From positions 88,326 to 152,325 of the forward strand of contig VXAY01002187.1 of NCBI GenBank assembly GCA_013399855.1: a stretch of DNA of 64,000 nt. Direction: 5' to 3'. Source of the stretch: Oxyruncus cristatus. Taxonomy: Eukaryota; Chordata; Aves; Passeriformes; Cotingidae. The position numbers and the translations under genes are program-made. This document shows positions 31,901 through 44,100 of the stretch, piece by piece. The notes below the pieces were generated by a model. It was not told where the DNA came from and searched no databases. It saw nothing but the letters and a program-made list of their open reading frames with translations. Position 1 is the stretch's first letter, and each line of letters opens with the position of its first letter.

Positions 31901-34900
31901 GATCAAATTTTCCTTTGTGCAGGTTCCTCAGCTTTTCATTCTCCACTGTGCATCCCTTCTGCTGCCTTCTCGTCTCAACAAAAGAAGTCAGAATGCCTCT
32001 AAAGGCAGACATATTTCACACAAGATATACATGGGATGCCAAAGGTCTATCTTCTGCTGGAATCACTTGTGGCTTGATCATACTATGATGCTAAGTTCCT
32101 GTCAGTCCTCTCCAAGAACATCTGAAATGGGCCTAACTAGAATTAACAACTTTGGAACGGGAAAAGAAAGGGGGGGAGGGGGGAAGAAAGAAAAAAGTGA
32201 CCAAGTGTTTGCCAATAAACCAACCATAAAAGTTCCGTTGAACTTCTCCTTTCTGTACTTCTCAGATAGTTCTCTTTTTCAGATGGAAAGGGGAACTGTA
32301 AAAACAAAGACTTTTCTGATCCTCTTTCCAAACTGGCGTTTTGGTCATCCAGGGTTTGAGGTTGTTGTTAGGGGGTTGGGTTTTGGTGTTTTTTGAAGGC
32401 TGAGTGCTTATTCAAATTCTGTGCTTCATGGTCACATCATCCTACCACCAGCTGTGACTCCACTAGGTAACACCCTGTTCCTTACTGTTTAAAACAAAGT
32501 GCAGAGCTTTTACTCCTGCACTGCAGTCCCAGTTCCGGCACCATCTATGGACAGACCATTTCCCCCTGCTGCAACAGAGCAGAAGAGATGTCCGTCACTA
32601 ACTGTTCACGCCATGCCTTGCTCAGAGTTACCACTTCCTCAAATCCGCTGACTTGTTCAGTCTAGTTATCCCTCTCTTAGCTACTTCTATCCAAATGCCC
32701 TTGCTTCGGTTATACAATCAAAACTGTGAATCTCTGAAAGCCTGATCTGAGAGGTGGAAAGCTCATGAGACATCCGCTACCGTTAGATATTGTGCATCCA
32801 CAGCCTTTTGGGGACAGTCTACTCAACTGCCTCAATCTTACCCATAAAATCTCTCTTCCAGAACTACTGCTTAATGTAACATAGCTAAATTGTGCATCGT
32901 CAAAAGAAAGACATGTAACATTTTCTAATCCCCTGACAAGAGGGAGGATGGAATCAAATTCAGCATATACTTACCTTCCTATCCCTCCTTCTCAAGAGCT
33001 TCAGGTTCAAGCAGAATACCTCTTGGCATTCCCCCTCTACCCTGATGCACTAGGGCTTAAAATAGTAATTAGAACACAATTTCCAAAAAGGGCAGATTTG
33101 CCTCAGCCTGTTTGAAAAATTAAAGAGGAGAAAAAGCAAGATATCACAGCTATTTTTTGCTGGTAACACTGTAATCCAGTGAATAAAGTTGCAATTGAGT
33201 TTAACTTGGCTCCATGTCCTTTAATGTAAATACTCTGCTGCTGGCATTAAACATGTTAACATTTGAGCATATGGTCCAAACATCACACTTTTACTGAAGC
33301 AAACATCATCAGCTTGAATAAAACCCCAAATACACAGACTCCTACAACAGAATTTCTTATTAATGGAAAACTGCTAAAAAATATAATTATTGGAACTGCA
33401 TGAATAGTTCAACTTAGATGGCTACAGTCCCATCATCCAAATTATTGTCAGTCACCCTGCCAAAGGAATTGCCTCTAGTTTACGCTTTCATCAACATACA
33501 AGACTGAAAGTAAGAAGAAAGACAGGACCACAGTAGGTCTGCGTTATGTGCAGAAGATTCTTCATGTAATAAAAGACTTTAACCTCCTACCCCTGCCACA
33601 CCAGGTGTGAGGTGAGAGTTCTGTGTCAGTGATGTAGAAGTGTTTTACAGTAACACAGGGTAGGTCAGGTCAGCAATCTCCAAACGCCAGCTCAAAGGGC
33701 TTGCGAAAACAATTCAAGTGGTGCTACTTAACTCCTGGAGGGCAGGAGCTCTTCTCAGTTTGGTTCCGTGTCAGAGAACTACATGCTGGTTGGTGTCGCT
33801 CGTGAACACTCTACGATTCAGCTGACAAAGGACACGATACGGTTTAGTTCCAGGGAAAAGTACTTCCTCAAGGTGAGTCGCACTTCTATGTCCTTTTGGA
33901 ACACAAGGCTTCCTTTTCTGCACCTCAGCAACATGTGGTACATAGATCAGCAAGACATGAAGATACAACAGCATGGATTTAAGGTCCCAATAGCCTCCAT
34001 TTTTACTATTTAGGGCATGCTAATTTAACACTTAAACTTTAGTCCTGCTTACATGACTTTGTGTTACAAACAGCCACTCTCCTCCACATAACACATAACT
34101 GTCCAACAATAGCACCATGACACTGCAGTTCAGAAGCTGAGGGGTAAGATAAGTCTCTGGAGTTCACCTCCTTCACATACCAGCCACTGCCCCTCAGTAA
34201 CCCACTAGTGTTCACTGCTCCTCAAGTTCTCTCAATGGCAGAACAGGAATACCATTTAATTCTTCTCCCAGATCTGATCTTTTTTTAATACTTAAAATGT
34301 TAGCTCTTTGACGTGCTATATATATTTTGATGTACCTACTACAATGGCCTCTGATCATGATTACAAGTTCTCATAGATGCAGAAGATGGTTATGGCTGCA
34401 AAATTAGGTTTTTTCATTATTCATATTCTAGAAAATAACATCTTTAAAATCAGAAAAAAAATAGCTTTCTAGTTGTTATACAGAATGAGCATTTCATTTT
34501 TATGTATACTCTGTGTCATCTGATGGGTCAAAAGACTTCAGTGCAACGTGGTTTTGAAATGAATAATTTAAAAATAGACATTTAAATAGGAAAATCTGTA
34601 ATTTAAAAACTCAGAAAGCAAACCCCAATTATTACAGAAGAGAACTGGGAATGAATCAGCTACATCTATTCACTATACAACTAATCATCATAAAGAAACC
34701 ATTTTTGCTAAACTTATTTTAATAAGCTTATATTTAGAAAGGGATTAGGCTTTTAAGTTAAAATGAAAAAAAATCCCGAAGTTTTAGGACCTGGTGTGCA
34801 TATGTTCACAAACTGCTACAGTTTGCTTGGTCCCTTCTTGGTAAAGGGCATATCTCCCCATCCCGATTTCTCTCCCTTCTCTGAAAAAAATTTTATTTAC

Positions 34901-36443
34901 GTGAGATCACTAGATCACACATTCAGTGATAAATATCACATGCTGTGCAACTTGCATACATTATACTTTCAGGCAGACCATAAGCATACTGGTATGATTC
35001 AGAGTAGCTATACTATCTATGTAACAAAGAGCTTGAATGTCACAGAAACATCATTATGATATTTTCAAGAACTGTGTCACTTCTTCCAAGAAGTATGAAT
35101 TGAAGAGAGACATCTAAGGCTAATTTGCTTTTCAGCTGGAGGTCTCTCCAACCATTCCAGCTCAAGATAGAGTGCCAAGTGAATCAGAGAGCTACTTTTA
35201 CAAATCAGATTATCAGAATTGGGGAGGAACACCTTACAGGCTTTGTAGATAACAGACAAAGATATTCCAATGACACTTAGGTCCATAGAAACACAAATCT
35301 CAAATTTCTTCTTGTATTAGGACAGGAGATACCATTTTCTTTCCCACATTTGTGTCTCCTTGTTCTCTCTTCTTGCTCTCCCAGTTGCATGAGTAGATAC
35401 AACTTTCTTTTTATATGCACTTCACAATAGCTCTTACCCTGACTCTTCTCTTCCAGGATTTCCCTTCCACATACATACAGCTACAGAAAATTTTTTGACA
35501 GGATTCCAAAACTCCTCTTGTCTGAACACTTAGAAGCTTTGTGCTGCCCACCTACAGGGTCAGAGAGACATCTGTCAGTAATAAGACTTCCTTGATCTTT
35601 AAAGTTTTTAAGCCACTAATGCCCACAACATTACTGTAACATAAACAGATACTATCTCTATTTATAGAGACAAAAAGGGAGAGAGGTTAGTGTGGTTTGT
35701 CAGTCAGAAAACTGCCCAAGTAAAGAGCTAGGAATTCCTAAACTCTTTATTCCCAAACTGTCACATACAAGGAATAAATAATCTAGTTAAATCAAGGCAA
35801 TAATGAGACAGGAAGTAAATTTCAGTGAACAGCTCTGTCAGGGGAATTTCGTCCTCACCTGACTGTGCCTTGCCTCTCATCTCAGCTCTCCAGGGAGAGC
35901 AGGCTGCCAAATGCCACTCAGCTAGACGTGATTTTTTTACTACATAGTAGGTTTCTGAATAGCAGGATATTTTCACTTTGACTCTTAAACCAGCTTTGTT
36001 CCCAGGCCTCCTATGATTTACAGTTAAAATGTTCAGAACTCCCAGGTTGTCACGAGTTACACTGAAAATGGCTTTTCTGCACTCCAAAACCACCACGAAT
36101 AGGCCCATTAGAGGACTTAAAGGCCTGCTTAAGAATTCAGTCTAGTCTCCCGAACAACTCACAAGGACAAAGATGCCGATTTACACCTTGAACTTTTACC
36201 ACCACTGATGCTCTTTTCACTCCTAAGATAACTACCCCATCAAACAACCCTCGGCAGATCAGTCTGACTAGCAAGGCCTGATCCTCAGTCAAATCCTTCA
36301 GAAAGCTTGTTAGTATAGCTAACCTCATTGTAAACAGAGCTGGATGTATCCTATGTTTTTCTCCACACTGGAAGGAGATCCCCTCTTCAGTGCTGGGACA
36401 AGCCTCTGTTAGAAATCAGACCACTGACAGAAGAAACTTTTCT
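25976..36443. other. Intergenic sequence without a recognised gene
   Basis: About 10 kb with no supportable exon. It holds a T/G-rich low-complexity stretch at 28776-28835, an AT-rich possible regulatory block at about 27.7-28.6 kb (see findings) and a G-rich run at 32170-32183. A possible MIR-like relic lies near 35665-35755 (gagaggttagtgtgg, then aactgcccaag) but is weak. Larger open frames (30222-30638 -, 31917-32396 +, 35761-36108 -) show no recognisable family. Confidence 0.5.
32170..32183 (+). repeat. G-rich homopolymeric tract
   Basis: Seven G, one A, then six G within a purine-rich stretch. It is a weak G-quadruplex candidate, because four separated G-runs are not present. Confidence 0.7.
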
Positions 36444-36565
36444 ACCCATTTTACACATAGAATAAAAATTATGTCGTCTGCCCAAGCTCACAAGGTACAT
36501 TATGGAGAAGCAGAATTTAAAGTTAATTCTTTATATTCCAACCCAAGGCTTTTGACACCAGATGG
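36444..36565 (+). mobile_element. MIR-like SINE 3' core relic
   Basis: The order of 'cccattttacacatagaat', 'gtctgcccaagctcacaag', 'gagaagcagaatttaaagt' and 'ccaacccaaggcttttgac' follows the MIR core and tail: cattttacaGATGA, then TTGCCCAAGgtCACA, then a gcaga-ATTgAA block, then a final ctgac. It is strongly diverged, as expected of an ancient amniote-wide element. The assignment is by eye. Confidence 0.5.
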
Positions 36566-39500
36566 ATGTTTACTCTTTAGCATACTTAAAATGTGAAATA
36601 CAAAATGCTTAAGAAAATCCCCAAACCTGTGGTTGGTATAATAGCAGCAGGCAGCAGTCAGATACATAGACAAATCAGTCTCCTAACATTCCATTATCCC
36701 TATCCTCATATACACATCAATAAATGAGCATAAAGCCAGTAACAGCTATGAAGTGCAACCATTTCAGTAACTACACTTACTCTCTTCATCCCAAAAGAGA
36801 AGCTTATAGGACCATCCACTGATTTATTTGAACTGAGCGCTGTACACAAAACCAGAACTTCAGGTCTGTGAAAAAACTCTTAATTTCCAGGCAAGTATTA
36901 ATACATACACAGAAGCAAACCACAAGGTGTGCAGCTGACACGTAAATTCACGTATGTGCAGTAACACCTGGGTAATGCAAGTATTATTCTTCTTAAGATA
37001 ATAAACAAAAAAGTTAGAATTAAATTTGGTGACATCTGTGAAGAAACTACAGACTTTATGGGAAAAAGCCAGTGGGCAGCAGTGTTCTGGCACATAAGAC
37101 ATATTCTTCATGAAATTATTTTTGGCTTCTGGATTTTCCTTTACAAAAGGAAACCCTTTTTTGACCCTTGCAAGGAGACCAAATCGTCAACAAAAATCCT
37201 ACTTTTGGCTCAGCACACTGAATCACTGACAAGACTGAATCATTTTTAACTTAGCAGATCAAGAATGAAAATTAAAAAAAACCCATGCAGCACTACCTGA
37301 ATTCTGCCTATAGCAGCAGAACACTTAAAAACTTCTGCCACAAGAATTAGCAAAGAATTAATTAGCCAAAGCTGACAAATAATCACAAAGTGACAATGTA
37401 CTGCAGTGAGCATGGCTTTTTTTGGTCTATCATCTAGACACCACCTGTAGTTTCAGAAGAGAGCACTTGTTGCACAGAACAGTAACAGTAAGCTGTGAGA
37501 AATCATCAACTGTGTGTGGATCAGTCAGTCAGCACTGCTGAGCACCCACGTCATCTCTGCATAACCCAAGAGACTCCCAGAAGATCAACTTAACAATAAA
37601 CACAATTGCTGGTTTCCATTATTTTCCCTCACTCAGGAGACCAAGTACTATTTCTGAGCACTTAGGGGATGCAATTCCAGCTTCTGTATGGTAGGTAGGT
37701 GTTCTTCTTCCTTGGCAAATGCATCCCATTGACCTCTCCAGTCACATATAACAAGCATTATTACATATTGCTCTAACATTTAGGCATAACTGTTTTAAAG
37801 CATTTCAGTCATTCCTCTTTAGTGTTCTGTTCATTACTTTTATTCACCTCAACCTCCTAGATCTGCCTTATATTCTTTCTATATTAACTTTTTTCTTATT
37901 TGTTCTTGAAGTCCCAGAACTCCTGTCCACAGAGAGTAGAACCCAGGTTGTGAAACCTGGCAGGAAATCATCTTAGACTTCACAGCAAGGGCAGAAAAAC
38001 AACCTTTGCACCCTACTGACTTAATATTTGGTTTGCATTTTCATTGGACTAAAACTGAACTAAGAGCCATTAAAAAGATTCAATCCCAGTAAAAGCAAAG
38101 AGAAATAATACTTCAGTTTAAGTCTGCTTTCTGCTGTAGTTCTCAAGCGTCAATACAAATGGTAACCACAGAAAACTTATGGTAAGGCATAACATCTCCT
38201 TGCATAACATCTATGAACAATTCTCCCAGATATACTTCAGAATTACTTTCTATTCTTTTGGGGGTTTTCAGAGGATGTCCATTGTTACTAACAGCATGAA
38301 AGTAACGTCCTAACAGGGACAATATCACACTATTTTCACAGTCCTTTTATTTTCACACTTTATAAAGAATAATGAACATTATTTCCACGTAAGTAAAACT
38401 CAAATCCCACTTTCCACTGAGGGGGATTGATGTGTGGACTCCATGCCAGTAAAAGGTACTATTTTGAGCAGCAGTTAATTACATAAGTAAAAAGAACCCT
38501 CACTGTCACAATAGTGAGGAGGAAAAAAGGTAACCTCTCCTTTCTCTCCAAAACACACAGAAAGAGGAAAGCAAGATGAAAAGTTATCCTTGAAAGAAGT
38601 AAGTATATATGTGTATTATGTGTTCAACACAGAAAAAATACAGTTAAGATGGATTTATTTCCTGGAGGAAAAAAATAATGTTTCTCTCCATGTTCTTATT
38701 TACAGAAGATATTAGTATCAGATAAGAAAAAGTTCTTTTCATAAAACTACTGCTACACTTAGCTTCCTGCTACAATGAAACCAATTTTATATACAACAAT
38801 ATAGGCATATAAATACAAACATACATATACAAAAAAAGCCAAAATAAAATAATGTTTATTGCACAGACTTTTATTTTTCCTGAGGAGATCTGAAAAATAA
38901 TATTCTAGTTTTTCTGTCCCATTCCTCCAATCCTCTCACAAGCAGCCACTCTCCACAGTTATTTAATTACATTGAATTTCTGAGATCCACATTAGTAGCA
39001 TGCAGCACATTCTAGCAGCAAGGCTACATGTAACAGCACATCTTTATATCCCACTTGGGAAAAATCTTCAGAAAATGTACATAAACACTTGTCTTCAGAC
39101 TACTTTACAGTCATCTGTTTACATACTCTACATGTAAGAAATACTCTAACATTTTCAAATTTATGGTAGTATTAGGCATTTCCAATCACTTCAATTTTCA
39201 GCCTTCCCAAGTACTATTTGTTATTTTCTTGCACAAAGCCTTATCTGATTTAGAAATTTATTTTTCCTTCTGAATTCATAACCACATTCCAGCAATACAC
39301 TTAGAAATAAAAAAGCACTACTAAAATTATTTGAAGTAAAAATTAAGTAGCTTCAAAAAAAAAAAAAAGGAAAATAAGGACAGGAGTGACCACTGTATAG
39401 GGAAGATAATTTAGATAATTTGATTTTACACAGTGCTCTCTTTATTGTCCAGCTGTCCTTAAGCACTTTACACAACAGTATGTGTAGTGGCGTACAGGCA

Positions 39501-40933
39501 AATGCAGCAGCTGTTGTGCAAGCTACAAGAGCTCACCTCTAATCAGAGAAAACTCATCCCGAGAGCCTCAGTGTGAACAAAAGGCACTCGAGAAACATCT
39601 ACCTTATCTAAGAAAAACTGCAGGTGTAATGCTGCATGCACATAGAATTCTAAACTATAAAATGCATACAGGAAATCAGTACTGCCAAGGTACGTTGGAT
39701 GCAACATATTCCTTGACTACAAAAAATGAAAGTAGTCCTTAATATCTGAGGTTTATGCTGCGTTTCTCATACCACACCTGAACTCGTGTGTATAAAACAA
39801 CGCAGAGCTCTCCGCAGATGGGAGAACTTCATCTGCTCCTAAGGGCTGTGGCCCAACTGAGAACTCTGAAGCGACTGGTGCTTATACACTAAACAATATA
39901 CTAGAGGACTCTATAAACCAGGGATATCATATCCTAAAATCAGAGAAACATTTCCAAAGGTGAAAGCTTTCTTACTAAAAACTTATGCTTTGTATAGGAA
40001 AAGTTAGTCCTCTGTGACAAGCCACAGCATAACTTTTTCAGTTCTTTATCTTCCACTTCCATCCTATGTCAGCAGTATTAACCTTTTGTTTCCGCCACTG
40101 TACAAAGCAGACAATGCTCACCTTTGGTCTCAGTAACAAGATGGATAAAGTTGTCTGTCTATATTATCATTTCCTCTCTTTCTACTTAACAGCTGGCTTT
40201 TTCTGTCTTTAATGAACACTGTCATACAGACAAGCCAGATATAATCCTGCAGCAGGAAAAAATGGCAGATATTTTTACTATGGAAGTACAAAGCTCAGTT
40301 CTGTACATTCTATTAATTTTGTCTCATTGAATGAATAACTAACTGTCAAAAGCATGCACAATTCTAAAAATGGAAGCTTTCCATAAGGAAAATCCTTCCT
40401 GTATGATGAAACACACAAGTTATCAAAACAGGATGCAGAACAGAGAGCACACGTGCATCCTTACTTCAATTGTTATGGTGTTAGCCCTTCCTAGTTGAAT
40501 TAATCTTTGGAGTGATGTTGTATTTGGTTTTTTTAAAGCAAGTATGCTCTGCTCATAACTCTCTGAAGCATGCAGAGACAACTGGGCACAAAAGTAAGTA
40601 CAACTCAGGAAACAAACTCACCTATCAAAGAACATGGTAAGCTCCTAAGCCTATTACTTAAAGATTACTGTCTACTTGAAATGGATTCAAGTCAGGGTGA
40701 CCAGAAAAGCCCTAAGATATAAATTAACAGTCTTCTATGCACCTGATGGCTGGATTATTCAAAAATCTGGAGAGCAAGGCTGAAGACAACTTATCTCCCA
40801 TCTCATTCAATACTATACTTCATGAGTGGATACAAGCAATTTTGGAGTTCTGAGATGCAGAAATAAACAAACAAGCAAGCCCTCCTCTTCCCTCTGTTCC
40901 ACCCTACACAAAGACAGACATGGAAAGGAAACT
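36566..40933. other. Intergenic sequence downstream of PPA2
   Basis: AT-rich unique DNA between the last SINE relic and the inferred PPA2 poly(A) site. No gene, repeat family or strong motif was recognised. Confidence 0.5.
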
Positions 40934-41089
40934 TTCATATTATAATGGCAGTGTTTATTTACAAGAGAGAAGGTTTACAAAAGTTGAAAAGTTGTTTCAA
41001 CAGGAATCCAACAATTAGTGCTCTTGCCCATCTTCAAAAAAAGGGACGACTTTAAGATTTGATGATGCACCTTCAGAAGACTTTGACGA
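40934..41089 (-). other. PPA2: PPA2 3' untranslated region
   Basis: About 155 nt follow the TAA at 41090-41092, up to roughly 20 nt past an AATAAA on the - strand (+ strand 40954-40959). The UTR is very short compared with that of TET2. The 3' end is inferred from this hexamer only. Confidence 0.65.
40954..40959 (-). terminator. PPA2: PPA2 polyadenylation signal (AATAAA on the - strand)
   Basis: The + strand reads tttatt, so the transcript has the canonical AATAAA. It sits about 130 nt after the stop codon. Confidence 0.7.
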
Positions 41090-41118
41090 TTACTTGGGAC
41101 AAAAGTACCAGAAATCAA
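41090..41118 (-). CDS. PPA2: PPA2 terminal coding exon
   Basis: The coding part is 29 nt. Acceptor ttgttgttttag is followed by tt (completing Val), then DFWYFCPK and TAA. This matches the position and pattern of the human ending (VWHFLGK) and of the DVDKWF ending in PPA1. The reading phase (1 from the previous exon) fits exactly. It was found by reading and has no transcript support. Confidence 0.8.
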
Positions 41119-44100
41119 CTAAAACAACAAAAAAAAGTACATCAAAAGTGACATGAGTTCTATACAACCAGCTGTACACAAACACTTGAAAAAGCAATAT
41201 TCTGCGCTTTCAGCTACCTCCCCTCCCATAACAATCCCTCTGGGTGAGCTCTATCCCCAGCCTGCGCAAAGCAGGGCCCCAAAATAATATGTTCACTTTA
41301 ACAGTTAGTTTGGCTGAAACAATCCTTCAACAAGTTACAACATTGTTGTGACCATCGCTGAAAACATCAAAGACCAGGCAGATTATGTTCAGGTGTCTGT
41401 CAGAGGTCTGAGATGTAATACTTTGGTAAATAAATGCTATTTATTGGCATGCCATATAAAGGCAAATGGAATGCAACTTGTTTTCCCATGACATGGACTA
41501 CACAGATGTTACTTTGCAAACAATCTGGAACTCGGCTCATGACTAAGTTTGAGTTAGTGTTTTCATAATTCCCTCCATCTCAAAAAGCACATTATGTCTT
41601 CTCTATAGTTCCTGACAAACGAAAAATCTTTTTTTAAAGTAGTTAAAAATGAAAATGTAGGATGCAGTCTTATTTCCTAAAGAAAAACACATGTTCTGTT
41701 AACATGCAAAATAGTCATAACAGTGAAAAGATAAAATGTTGTCTTTAGAACTTCCACTTGAAAAGCAGGTATGGTTATGTCAATTTTGGGAAAAGGAGCT
41801 GTTCATTTATTAGTTAGCTACTGTGAGGTGTGACAAAAACTAAGGCAAAGCAACCTATCTCCTCTGCTTTAAAAAGGATAAACATCATGCATTTGCCTTG
41901 CATAATCAGTGACAGAAAAATTTTGTCTTCTCATCTTTTTATGTGGACTACACTTTCACTCAAAAGGAATCTCCCACAAACCATCCATGAATTTCTGTTA
42001 TGTTCTATTTAACAGGGGACAGGCAATATTGTATGACAGGATATAACTATTATCATTTTCATATACACAAAACCACCTTTTTTCAACAAGACAGTTATGT
42101 CAATTTTTAAAGCAAGCAGTTAGAGAAACAGTATGGCATCTGGGAAAAAAGGTACCTTCTGGGGAAATAGAATCTCCATCCACATGCACTGGTGCCTAAA
42201 AAAAAAAAAAACAAACCAAACTAAGGTATCAGTATTTAGTAAAGGTTTCAGAGGTTCACAGGTAGCACCCAAACTCCAAACTGCTCAAGGCAAAAGGTAT
42301 TAACAAAAACAGAACATTCTGTTGCTCCCGCAGGAAAATATTCCACCTTACAGATTTCTAACCCCACTCTACAAATTTCTTTGTTGCTCATATATGACAA
42401 AACAAGTACATGAATAATTAATGATAGATTAATGCCTTACCTAATGTAAAGGGGATTTTCCTACTCTATCATCTTTGAGGACAACAGGATTCGGTTTTTT
42501 ACATACAAAAGGGTAAAAATGCCTTTCCATTTATTATGTTACCCTATAATATATGCATGTGAATATACACACACACACACAATTTACATTACATATATGA
42601 AAACAATTTAAAATAAATGTGTGACGATACTCTTTTACAATCACACTTTGATAGAGCAAGATTCAGCTGTGCGGAAAGCGACAACTTGTTTTAAAATTTA
42701 GGTCTGACATTTCAAAGCTGAATATGCCGCTATTCAATCGCAGTATTACATAGCATGTCTTGTCCTATAACTTCAAGGACAAAATTAAAGCCAGTTCTAA
42801 CACTGTCTGGAAGCAACCTGCCTCGTGATGAGGATGCAACCATCCTCCCCTGCCCTTCCTTAGCACAGCGCAGTACTTAGACTGAGCTGCACTGGTGTGA
42901 CATTCCCTGAGCAGGCACAAGACTCTACACACCGAAGAGGGGACTGAAGCCTATAAGGAGGGAAGGGAGAAGCAGGATTCTTCTTCCTGCTTCACACAAG
43001 AAGTCACTTCACCTGCACAGGGGGATTATGTGACTGGTCTGAAAGGATGTACCAGTATGACAAATGTAACCCAGGTCTCCCAGGTCATATCACCAGACTA
43101 TCTCCTTCTTTTCAGTAAAACCCAAGCTTTATCTGAAAGGTAGGGAGAACCAGTGGTCACCATGTATAAGCAGGTGCCTGCCACTACTGGGATAATTGCT
43201 CAAAGGGTTTGAGATAAGAACTCGGCACCTTTCCCCAAGGACAGATCAAAACCTCATCCCACTGAACCAGGAGTCTCTTCACTACACAACACTTTCAACT
43301 GGAACACCATTTAAAAACCAAATAAATTAATAAAAAAAACCCCCAGACTAAAAAACCCACCAATCTTTTGTTTCACAACTGTACAGCACATTCTGCCTCT
43401 AGTAAGTCCCAAATAGAAATGTCCTCACAGAAAGCATGTAGGGAGAAAGGCAATTACAAGACTTTTCTGCTTAGATCTGAAGTATTCAAAACACATTAGT
43501 AAACATACAGATTCAAATTTGTTCGGAAATTTTTTTAAATTATCAAGAAAAGTCAAATATTTTCCCCTGTAAAACACTGTTCTGCATTTTATCAAAAGAG
43601 ACATCATCTAGCAAAGCTTTCCCAGCTCACTTTCCAGTATTATAAGGGAAGAATTATGTGATACGTCTGAGAAACATTGCTCTACTAACTATATATAGAT
43701 TGTCTTGGAGATTTTCCAACTTGCAAAGTCCTCAGCAGCTTCTTCAGAGAGCAAGCAGTTCTTAGGATTAAAGTTAAACAAAGGTTTGGCGGTCCTGTGA
43801 GTTTTACAGATGGCAACACTTAAAAGCCTCAAATAAACAGTGTATCTTAGCACTAACAGGTTCATCTACAAAGCTCTATTCCTCCTGGGTTTAGTTTTCA
43901 ACATATAGTGACAGTGCAGCTGAGAAGGAGATGATATGACTTCCAGAGGCTAGAGAACACTAGAAATTTTCACCACGTAGTGGTGAAACTAGGTTTGTCG
44001 TTGCAGGGGTCTGGTGCATTTTTGGCTGGTTCAAGTGAACAGTACATGTGCTTATATACACAGATAATCTTCTGTCTCTTTGGGATTGACTGAACATGGC

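Noticed and set aside
35665..35755. Possible further MIR-like relic (gagaggttag, then aactgcccaag)
   Set aside because: Only two short blocks match and the remainder does not align; too weak to list as an element.
35761..36328. Two - strand open frames (115 and 63 codons) upstream of the MIR-like relic
   Set aside because: One contains 'EWHLAA', which I tested as a possible PPA2 C-terminus (human VWHFLGK). The phase, stop and context do not fit, and the true ending was found at 41090.
43968..43988. Perfect 9-bp hairpin tttcaccac/gtggtgaaa
   Set aside because: About two such hairpins with short loops are expected by chance in 64 kb; no other support.
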